Source: Neurospora tetrasperma FGSC 2508
Taxonomy: Eukaryota > Ascomycota > Sordariomycetes > Sordariales > Sordariaceae
Direction: 5' to 3'
Assembly (NCBI RefSeq): GCF_000213175.1
Contig: NW_009799100.1
Span: 5,462,862 to 5,526,861, forward strand
Length of the DNA: 64,000 bases
Shown here: one piece after another, positions 55,817-64,000 of the stretch
Numbering within the stretch: the stretch's first letter is position 1
Layout of the letters: each line of letters opens with the position of its first letter
The notes under the pieces: model-generated
What the model saw: the letters and a program-made list of their open reading frames with translations, nothing else
Told to the model about the DNA's origin: nothing
The model's database searches: none
Made by a program: the position numbers and the translations under genes

Positions 55817-57400
55817 CTATCTCCGTCTCTCAACCTCTCTCCTCCATCTAGCGCCGAATCTCCACTGCACCGCCAGCCCCAGCAGCGCGACGAGCTGAGC
55901 CACGACGCAGACGGTGAAGGCTAGCCCGACGCCAAGGGCATTGACCATGGGCATCACGGAGCTCGTACCGGCGGCGGCGAACAGGCACCGGGCGAGGTTC
56001 AGGCTCGCACTGGCGGCTGCGCTGCGGTCGTGGAACACATCGACAAGGTAGGTCATGATGACGGATTGGGTGGCGATGGCCGTCCAGCCCGTGATGAAGG
56101 TGGACACAATCGGTACCGCCATGTGCACCTTTTGCGGGTACTGGATGGTCCAGCCAAACAAAGTGATGGATGCGCACTGTAGGAGGGCAAAGATCGGGAC
56201 CAGGCGCAGACGCGCCTTTTCGAGGGGGAAATCATTGCCGTCCGAGTCGTCACCATCAATGTTGGCGTTAGGGGCCGAGTTTGACCGAGACTCATACCGG
56301 GCTTTGATGCGGCGATAGTCATTGTCAAGGACCTTTCCCATGACCAGCGTCCCAACCATGGATCCCACACCATTGGCGATGAAGCTAAGACCAATTTCGG
56401 TTTCCCCAAGCCCATACCGGTCCTCAAGGAGAGTGGACATGGCCGTGATGCTCATCTGCCAAACAGCGTAATAAACAGCGAGAAAGACGATGACGGGCGC
56501 GGCTTGTTTGCTGACAAGAATCCGAAAGGGACCGACAAGGTCGATGCGTTTTCTTGCCGCGGGCTCGGTGGCGACGTCCCATTTGATGCGGCTAGTTCTT
56601 TGGTAGACGACAAGCGGATACCGGGCGATAGGGTTTGACGGAATCCGGCTCCCATTGCCAACAACCGACCTCAGTGTCTCGGGCATCAAGAGAATCAAGG
56701 ACACGACGAAAACACCGCTGTAGATGGCCAAGAACCAAAAGATGGCCCTCCATCCCAAACAGTCCGCCAGCGCGCCCCCGATGATCGGTCCCACAGCCAC
56801 AGGCACGAGCAATCCTGCTTGGAAGATGCCCATGAAGCCGCCACGCTCATCACGTGTCGTGATATCTCCAATCACGCCCGAGCCGATGGCGATGGTGCTC
56901 GCGCTGCCCGTGCTCTGGAGGCATCGTAACACGAGCACCGCAGCATAGCTCTTGGCCTCTCCCAGGCCAATGCAGGCGCCGAGAAAGACCACAAAGGTGC
57001 AACAGTACGTGATCCGGCGCCCCTTCACATCCGAGATGGGGCCCCACAAGCTTGGCGCTATGCCTTGGAAGATGAGGTACGAGGTGACGGTCAAGTTGAC
57101 GAGCTCGATGGAAACATTGAGGTCCTTGGCGATAGTAGGCAGAGCGGGAAAGTATACATTCGACGCAAAGCCGGAGACTTTTTGTTTTTTTTATCTGTCA
57201 GACCCCAAACATACTCGCCAACCACGCTTGGACAGAATTCACCACTTACATGTTGCAGCGACAGAAATTATAACGACGATTAGGGCTTTCTGTCGCTTAT
57301 CAAAGATGCTATACGGTTGCTCCGCGGCTTCTGGTGGAGGAAAGGTGGCGGCAGAAGTGCCATCAGGGAAAGGCGGTTGATTTTGAACTTTAGAGATCAT
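55817..57400 (-). CDS. MFS drug:H+ antiporter-like transporter (DHA1 type)
   Basis: Exons 57400..57250 and 57177..55817 give 503 residues. About 12 hydrophobic helices are visible. The MFS motif between helices 2 and 3 is GPISDVKGRR; VLRCLQSTGSASTIAIGSGV and FQAGLLVPVAVGPIIGGALA follow. A central cytosolic loop (KARYESRSNSAPNANIDGDD) separates the halves. It resembles yeast Aqr1/Qdr exporters; the substrate is unknown. The intron acceptor is AAAAAG, in an A-rich rather than pyrimidine-rich setting. It is on the same strand as the downstream-numbered Zn2Cys6 gene, which could regulate it. Confidence 0.88.
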
Positions 57401-58677
57401 GGTCAATGGCAAGCGCCAACTAACTTTGTCATGGATCGGATCTGGATACTGCATGTGATCCAGGACATGTTGTATGCACACATAAGTCTGCTCTTAAGCA
57501 AATACGGGCAGACATCGCAGGCATAACGTCGCCTTACGGAGTTCGGAGTTGAGCTTTCCACTTTCGGACTTGAGAGAGATCCAGGGGTTTCAACTCCGGA
57601 GCAGTAGCCAGACCAACTTTGTGTTGGTTAGGTATGTAGAGCTTTTACCGGCATTTGGAGTTGAGGTTTCGATTCTTATTTCAACAGAAAAAGACACCAT
57701 TCATCTTCATCTTGCGTTGATACTTACCTACCTACCTAACTGTCATCTTGAAAATGGATCCGCAACGAACAGAAAACGGCCGAGAGCTTTGTTTCCTTTG
57801 AGCAACGCTACGCCATTCTCAACCTTGACCTATGTAATGTCGATTTTGATAGACGCCGCGATTGAAGCATACCTACCGACGAAGGAGCAGCTTTCATCTC
57901 TAGGTAGCTGTGTGCGGTGGAACGATGCTGTGCACCGGAAAGATCAATCCTCGGCTGCTCACCACCATCTTCACCAGGCAGTCTGTTCTTCTCAAATCCG
58001 TCACAACCCGAACTGGCAAAGGACAATAGCGTGCCGTTTACCATTGAAGTTGGTTCGAGCCTTTGATAGAGGTCCTGCTTTTGAGCTAGGTTCCTCCGGA
58101 GTGCAAATCGATCCTCACTTCGTGGTCGATGAGCAGGACATCATTCTTCAGAAGACGAGATGGTAGGTACGCTGGCGCAGGAAATGCCCCCCCGCGAGGA
58201 GATCTTAAGGTCACAGAACTGCATCGATACCGTTGTCATTGTACGTACCTCTAGGCGGCCAGCTGATTGCCCTTTCTAAAGTGGATTGGACTACCTACCT
58301 AACTGACCAAATTCTCCCCCAGTCCGGTCTCACTCTCTGGTGTTGTGTTGAGCACAGTTTATCGGTTGTTTGATTTGGACTACAAACAAGTTTATGTCAT
58401 TTTGAGCAATGTGTTGGACCTGCCAGCAGGCCATGACGGAAGCAAATTTTCTCTGCTCTTCTTGAATAGGTACTCTCCTGCCCAAATTGAATCTGCGGGC
58501 AATCACGATTGAGCAAGCGCTTTGGGCTCTGGAGCAGTCTTTGTAGCGAAGCATATTTTCTTCTCGCCTAGAGGTGGTTAGTAGTTTCCACCAGCTGCAC
58601 GAGGGCATCGTATGAATGAATCAATTAGAAGCTCACTGAGAGGGAAAAATTGCAACAAGAAATTCTTTCAGCAAGAA
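57401..58677. other. Intergenic between MFS and Zn2Cys6 genes
   Basis: Contains ACCTACCT-type low-complexity runs (57721-57740 and near 58290) and a 205-codon plus-strand frame (57549-58166) without any recognisable domain, which I do not call as a gene. Confidence 0.4.
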
Positions 58678-60093
58678 TTAGCCTCCATGCGTGCAACTCG
58701 TCACCGCATACATCATTGTCCCAAACTCATCGACACCCTCCAACCACTGGTCCACTCTCCTGCGCCTTTCAACCAAGCCCGCCTCATCCATGTCTGCTGG
58801 AACTGCCCAAAGCTCATCGATGCAAAGGCCACCACCCTCAGGGTACCACTCGGCCAAGTGCAAGTTATATGCCTTTTCCCACTCATCCCGAGCTGATGCC
58901 TGCCACAGAGCTTTGCTTGCTGGCGCCGGTAATCCTCGCAACTCGGTGCCAAGAAAAGTCGGAAGACCCTCTTTAGCAGTGAGCATGTTGTCCAAAAGAT
59001 ACATGGTGTAGAGCGTTCGCCGTTTCGTCTCGGCCACGATCCACGTTTCCCACCTTGGCCGGGCTCCTTGTGCTCCGTCTTGTTCGGTCGAGCACACTAG
59101 CCCCCGCGCCGAACAGGCGCATGCAATCTCCTGGAGATGCATCATTGCTTGTTGTAGTCGGAGGAAGGGGTAGTCCGCAGCATCCCGGCCGACATGGAGT
59201 CGATAGTACAAAACCAAGGTGTACACCAAGTAAGCCTGGAATGCCGCAAGCAGCGCAGCCGAATCATCATCATCATCATCATCGCAAGTTTGAGTGCCGT
59301 ATTGCTCGTAGAGCTTGTTCATCTCGCGCTGCAAAACCTCGGCAAGGACTCCTTCGCTGCCAGGCAGCGGCTTTTCGCAGCTCCGAATCAGGCTTAAGCA
59401 AGTCGAGAGCGCTGGTGTGTTCGGTAATGTGTGAAGCACATGAACTGGGTGTAGAAATGGCGGGATGCTATCATGGCCGCCTCGAACCGCAATAGCCGCG
59501 TACGATTTGAGGATTCTGTATGTGAAGGCTGTGATGCTCGGGGAAAGCGTTTTGGCCGTCTGCCCGCGGACAGCTACAATGTAAGGTTTGAGCCAGCGGT
59601 TTTGGATGTCATTCGCGTTAATGGGACACACGAGATCGACATGTGAGAAGTCGAGTGCATGTGCAGCTGACCCTCCTCGGGTGGTATGGGATGTAACTTG
59701 GTGCCGTCTTTGATGAGCGGACCGGCTCGTGTCTGCAAGGTTTTTTGAAGCCGGGCTGACTAGGCCATCGAGACTACCAGCCCCAGGCTGGATACATGTA
59801 GATTCACCGGCAAGACTCGAGGTCTGTGTTGTCGGTGACATGGCAACATTCGGCTCGGGAGTTGAGCCATGAAGCGGGAGGCTCCCCGATACGGAAACCA
59901 GGCTGCCTGTTGTCTCCGTTTTTTCGAGAGAAACTCGGGAACCTCCAGACAAAGATGCCTGGGAGTACGTGCAAGCTAGTCCTCGTAGCGCGCATCGGCT
60001 ACATGATGTTACCTTGCGATCGCATTTCGCTTTGGCGTTCGAGCATGGTTGGCATGATTTTTGCCGTGATGTCGAGTATCTCGTAGTCTTCAT
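58678..60093 (-). CDS. Zn2Cys6 transcription factor
   Basis: Single frame of 471 residues. The binuclear zinc cluster lies at residues 15-42 (CQPCSNAKAKCDRKVTSC, then SRCALRGLAC) with the normal C-x2-C-x6-C spacing. A Ser/Thr-rich linker follows, then a helical C-terminal region with a run of acidic residues coded by repeated GAT triplets (59267-59283). The C-terminal half resembles the regulators found beside secondary metabolism or transporter genes. The target is unknown; the MFS gene next door on the same strand is the natural candidate. Confidence 0.88.
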   Translation of the reverse strand: MKTTRYSTSRQKSCQPCSNAKAKCDRKVTSCSRCALRGLACTYSQASLSGGSRVSLEKTETTGSLVSVSGSLPLHGSTPEPNVAMSPTTQTSSLAGESTCIQPGAGSLDGLVSPASKNLADTSRSAHQRRHQVTSHTTRGGSAAHALDFSHVDLVCPINANDIQNRWLKPYIVAVRGQTAKTLSPSITAFTYRILKSYAAIAVRGGHDSIPPFLHPVHVLHTLPNTPALSTCLSLIRSCEKPLPGSEGVLAEVLQREMNKLYEQYGTQTCDDDDDDDSAALLAAFQAYLVYTLVLYYRLHVGRDAADYPFLRLQQAMMHLQEIACACSARGLVCSTEQDGAQGARPRWETWIVAETKRRTLYTMYLLDNMLTAKEGLPTFLGTELRGLPAPASKALWQASARDEWEKAYNLHLAEWYPEGGGLCIDELWAVPADMDEAGLVERRRRVDQWLEGVDEFGTMMYAVTSCTHGG

Positions 60094-60367
60094 GTATACC
60101 TAGGTAGGTAGATGGTAAAAGAAGGATGAGAAAACAAGCTCAAGTGTCACGGTGGGACAGGGGGTAGGTCTAAGAACATTAGTATTCGGAGTAAATTACA
60201 GTCTAGGCTCTCTTCCGTCGGGTACGGCAGGCTCTATTGTCAAGACGTAGCTCGAGGAGGTCTCGCGGTAGCAGCGATGTGTATGGTAGCATCTTCAACT
60301 TATAGGGGCCGTGCTTCTCCACGTGTCGGGTTCCACCGGGGCGATCACATTTTCCTTCCGCAATTAC

Positions 60368-60413
60368 GAGACCGAACGGGATCCCGAGTTTTCCAGTGGG
60401 TATGGCCGTATGT
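60368..60413 (-). pseudogene. Truncated 5S rRNA pseudogene
   Basis: The first 38 nt of 5S rRNA are present on the minus strand with one change (A8 to G). Similarity fades by about position 46 and the rest of the gene, including most internal pol III elements, is absent. An A/T box (AATTTAAATT, 60437-60446) lies at the position of the 5S TATA element. Confidence 0.8.
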
Positions 60414-60453
60414 GTTTCTTTATTTGCTTCTCAACCAATTTAAATTGTCTGTT

Positions 60454-60486
60454 CGTCTGTCTGTCTGTCTCTCCGTCCGTCCGTCG
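60454..60486 (+). repeat. (GTCT/GTCC)n microsatellite
   Basis: Runs of GTCT then GTCC units, about 33 bp, directly upstream of the 5S fragment in its own orientation. Confidence 0.8.
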
Positions 60487-61478
60487 GTTTCCTATTCTAT
60501 ACCGACGGACGACGTGTCAAGATACTACTGCTAGCAAACTGCCAGCGCTTTTCGTATGTCTCAGATGCAGCATCTCTATTCCACTTGATAATCAACTCAT
60601 TAATAAGATACTCTGTTTGTTCGAAGAGTCCTTTACTTTCATTAAATAGGTATCCTGTGTGAGTCTCTTTGTGACGAACAAACAGTAGTTTTGTCTCCTA
60701 CTATCTCTCTCTCTCTCTGCGTCCCACTACTACCAGAGACAGTTAACGAAATCGTGAACATCATGGCTTCTTCTCCTTCTTTGCGCCCACCCTCCCATCT
60801 CTTGGATGGGCCTGGGGATACCTCGGACCGCATTTCAATGCAGGATCCAAAACCTCACTGGGAGGCGAACAATGTTCCCTTTTCAACTCCCTGGCTTTCT
60901 ACTAGCTCAGACATCTTTCTTTTTTTTTTGCCATGCACCTCCCCATGAGAGTACAGTGACACCTCTTAAGGACAATGTCTCTTCTCCACCTCCCGTTTTC
61001 TTGTAAATGCGGTTGAAAAGGAATGTACAAAAAAAAAAGAGAAAGCAAGGACCTGCTCAGTCGATCCAGTCGCCGCCGTGAAGAAAAAAAAAAGGTGCAC
61101 CTATGCTGTTCTGCGTCGGCGCAAAACACACAAATGGTGCGTAAACAAGATTACAATAAGTTCCGTTTGGTAGGGTATGGTTGATGGCGCTGCCTGTCGC
61201 TCAGATGAATGCATGCTAATGGAAAAGAGAAACCGATGGGAAGCAAAAGCAAACCTCAGGTTGGCAACGTTCCAAACGCGCGTGAACCCTAAGATATGAT
61301 AAGAAACAACAACCGCCGCCTTCGTTGCTGTCACCGCCGTGCTTTTGCTAGCCGGCTAGCTGGACAGCTACCACCCCTTTGAAACGCCGAGTCATGCAAG
61401 AAGGGAGACTTGGTAATATTCTGAACGCTGTTGCGAGAAAGAGGAAGAAGATGCGTGAGCGAAAAAAAGGGTCTTTCA

Positions 61479-62837
61479 TCATAGAATACCGGAGTCTTTA
61501 AGGGCGTTATTGAGAATGGTTTCCTTGACGGCAGCAAACACGAGACGGATGTTGGAGGTATCGGTGGCTTGTGTCAAGCTGTGACAATGTTAGCATGAGG
61601 TGCATACACCAAGACAGGATGATGTAGAGGACATACTGAGGATATAGGTTAAGGTGAGCCCTGTTCACCTGGTTGAACCGCCACAGTAGATACTTGGCGG
61701 CCTTGTTGACGTCGTTTCCACCGGAGTAATCCGGAAAGTAGTTCCCTAGAGGTGACCGCCCCAGTTTCTGCTTGAAAATGTCGACTTTGTTAAGAAACAG
61801 GATGATACTCGTTCTCATAAACCACCGTGAATTGACGACCGAATCGAAGAGTAGCAGACTTTCCATCATGCGGTTCTGTTACATGTTAGCACCATCTCTG
61901 TACCAGGCGGTGACGTGGTGGGTGGACATACCTGACTGCTCTCCTCGAGCAACACTTGGTCGTACTCACTCAAGGCAACACAGAAGATGATGGATGTGAC
62001 GTTTTCGAAGCAGTGAATCCACTTCTTGCGTTCACTACGTTGCCCGCCCACATCAAACATGCTAGATCATTGTGTGAGCTGAGGGGCACGAGGGTAACAG
62101 ATGTCCATCAGGCACACTTACTGGATACTGAGCTGCCCCATCTTGAATCTCGTTTCGTAGATACCCGTCGTCTTTGTTCTGGCGCGAAGTACATCCATTT
62201 CATTTGGTCGGTAGTCTTCGGCCACAATCCTCGTGACCTCGGTGAAGAAACTGTGCCAAGTCAGCAAACGTGAGTTCTTGAAGGGAAAAAAAACCGGACA
62301 CGCACTATTCTGCAGAGTCCATAAGGTAAAACTCTGTTTGCCTCTCCATGAGTTGCTCCTTTGCTGGATCATTCCATAGTGCCTGGATAGCTGTGCCGAC
62401 TTTGGGGTCTATCGACTGTCCTGGTGGACACCCCTCCATGTTGTAATCCTGCAAGAACTCGACGTAGGGCCGTAGCGACGGATCTGCTGGCTGGATATCG
62501 AACTGGTGCATAGCATTCACAACCGCCTTTGCGCATTCCAACAGATTCTTGTAGACGGTTGGTCGGTAATTTGTGAGCTCCTCATCTGAATAGCCCTTGA
62601 GATGTATGATCTTCATCTGCTTCACAATGGTCGATTTACCGCTCTCGCCGGAGCCTGTACGCGCACGCATGTTAGCAGAAACGATTTTAGGGAAGGACAA
62701 CAGGGGTACGCACCCAAAAGTAGAATCTTGCATTCTTTCCGTAGCTTCTTGGAGTCCTCCTCTAGGTCGCGATCAATCTTCTGGCTCCTCTTCTTCTGCT
62801 CCGTCTCCTCGTCGTTCTTGCTCATGCATGCGCCCAT
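61479..62837 (-). CDS. gna-3: Heterotrimeric G-protein alpha subunit, group III (GNA-3-like)
   Basis: Six exons fit in phase: 62837..62714, 62654..62306, 62250..62122, 62061..61932, 61875..61637 and 61578..61479. They encode 356 residues, the length I recall for Neurospora GNA-3. MGACMS carries the myristoylation Gly2 and palmitoylation Cys4. The P-loop GSGESGKST lies at residues 42-50, switch [14 protein letters not shown] near 203, NKVD near 273 and ATDTSN near 327. The C-terminus DSGIL has Ser at the pertussis-toxin Cys position. GNA-3 supports adenylyl cyclase and controls conidiation and sexual development in Neurospora. The start at 62837 is preferred over the upstream in-frame ATG. Confidence 0.96.
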
Positions 62838-64000
62838 CTTGATCATCAATCCCTTTCGACTGCGGTGGCTAGATGAGGCAGCCGATGATGGCCGGGAACT
62901 TGGACCTGGCGGATAAGAAGATGCTCGTCTGTTCACGGGTCTGTTCTAGAAAACCATGAAGACGACTTTTTTTCCGGCGAATGTTTGGTGTGATGTGCAG
63001 TTCAGCTTCGTCGCTCGGATAACCCTTGCTCGGCCTTCACTTTTGTCGACCAGGGGCAGACTTGTTCGTCGTCGTCCGTCAATCGCCTTGTAGCTGGGAT
63101 CTCCGGAAATGGGCGACCTAAATAATGCGGGTTCGAGACGATTTGGTCAACTGACGCAATTGATGGGCAATTTTATGTATGGTCGACTTTGGCGACTTGT
63201 GTTCGGTGGGAGGCTCTCCAAGTAAGTCGACACAACAGGGACCACGGGTGGTTGGAGTTGGTTGTGACGTCTTGAGTGGATGCAGTCCGAATCGTTTGGA
63301 TCGTTAGCCGTTCGTCGCCTCTCTCTCTCGCTGGTTGAATGGCAGTCTTTCTTTGGCTGGCAGTCGCCGATTCCGACAGTTGGTTGGCGTACACGCGCGC
63401 CGTCGGTAAACGGTTTCGAAAGGGTCGGCGACAAAGAAAATCGACGGACGCCGCAATGGATTGAAAGGCGAGATGGGTTGTTGTTTGGTTGGTGGTGTGT
63501 CGGGAATAATTGACGGACGGGAGGTAAAGCCAAAAGCCAGGTGAGGTAGAGGTGAATTGGCAGGCAGGCAGATAGGCAGCCAGTACCTTTTGTTAAGTTT
63601 TGCGGGACGGGGGAGATGGGGGCCCAGGATGCCCAGGTCGCGACAAAAAACGGGGGGGTTGCTGGGGTCACTGTACACTATGCCCTGGATCCCCGAGTGT
63701 TCCACGTTGCCCGGCGGCCAGTGTGTAAAGTGGTCCGGGTTCGTGTTATTGTCACCGACCACCCGGTCTAAAATGCGCAGATCCAGAGACTTTGTCAATA
63801 CGATGGTGAATTGCCAGGGCAGGCCGCTTTAAGCGAGTTGACGCCAGCCAAAGTGGAAGGATGCCGTGACGCTTGTGCTGTCGGGTTTGGATGGTTTCAA
63901 GTCGCTGCAGACTGCAGTAGGCAAGGTACCGTCCTTTGCCTCTAGTTTGACGCCTTCTCGTCGATGTGCTTGTTGCTCTGTGCAGTGTGGGAGTCCCCGC
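62838..64000. other. Upstream region of the G-alpha gene
   Basis: About 1.2 kb to the window edge, including the leader and promoter of gna-3. A frame at 63147-63798 on the minus strand has no recognisable domain. Nothing else is supported. Confidence 0.4.

Larger units (their letters stand above)
60094..61478. other. Intergenic with truncated 5S and low-complexity DNA
   Basis: Holds a 5S rRNA fragment, a GTCT/GTCC microsatellite at about 60454-60486, and C/T- or A-rich runs. Short ORFs near 60691-61006 lack any domain. The right part is the 3' side of the G-alpha gene. Confidence 0.5.

Noticed and set aside
57549-58166. 205-codon plus-strand frame between the MFS and Zn2Cys6 genes
   Set aside because: No domain and no splice or promoter support. 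Low-complexity ACCTACCT runs are inside it.

Overview
This is a filamentous ascomycete chromosome segment, most likely from the Sordariaceae (Neurospora/Sordaria group). Evidence: short introns with GTAAGT-like donors, CTAAC branch points and CAG acceptors; dispersed 119-nt 5S rRNA genes of the Neurospora type instead of a 5S array; a HET-domain gene; a kinase-like pseudogene with transition-type damage that resembles RIP; and proteins that look near-identical, from memory, to Neurospora NDE-1, NUO-21, UVS-2/RAD18 and the G-alpha subunit GNA-3. Exon structures were worked out by hand from reading frames and splice motifs. They are not backed by transcripts or database searches.

Layout. 1-7.3 kb: 3' part of a twin-ATPase ABC protein, external Ca-binding NAD(P)H dehydrogenase, uridine kinase. 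8.5-12.9 kb: accessory island with a 5S rRNA gene, a short-chain dehydrogenase, a GMC-oxidoreductase relic and a HET-domain gene. 14-18.8 kb: GID8-like ubiquitin-ligase subunit, then complex I 21-kDa subunit and ATP synthase subunit f transcribed divergently from a shared 0.6-kb promoter. 20.8-33 kb: a large disordered RGG/poly-Q protein, a PLP aminotransferase, the NuA4 acetyltransferase Esa1 divergent from the REX4 exonuclease. 33.4-39 kb: cyclopropane-fatty-acid-synthase-like enzyme and a decayed fungal kinase-like (FunK1) gene. 39.4-47.4 kb: RNase H2 subunit C, TRAPPIII subunit Trs85, and a secreted three-module polysaccharide deacetylase. 47.9-55.2 kb: INCENP/Sli15 divergent from RAD18. 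55.4-62.8 kb: second 5S gene, MFS transporter, Zn2Cys6 regulator, truncated 5S pseudogene, group III G-alpha subunit. The last 1.2 kb is the upstream region of the G-alpha gene.

Most of the window is conserved housekeeping: respiration (NDE-1, NUO-21, ATP synthase f), chromatin, RNA and DNA maintenance (Esa1, REX4, RNase H2C, RAD18, INCENP), vesicle traffic (Trs85) and signalling (GNA-3). Fast-evolving material sits in the gaps: the HET/SDR/GMC-relic island, the FunK1 pseudogene, 5S copies and the MFS/Zn2Cys6 pair. I found no CRISPR array, no intact transposon and no tRNA gene. I did not find a clearly new system. The most checkable surprises are a compensatory base-pair change between the two 5S copies, the GMC relic abutting the HET gene, the decayed FunK1 gene, a 21-bp perfect hairpin, a 15-nt microexon and the CCAAT-bearing shared OXPHOS promoter.
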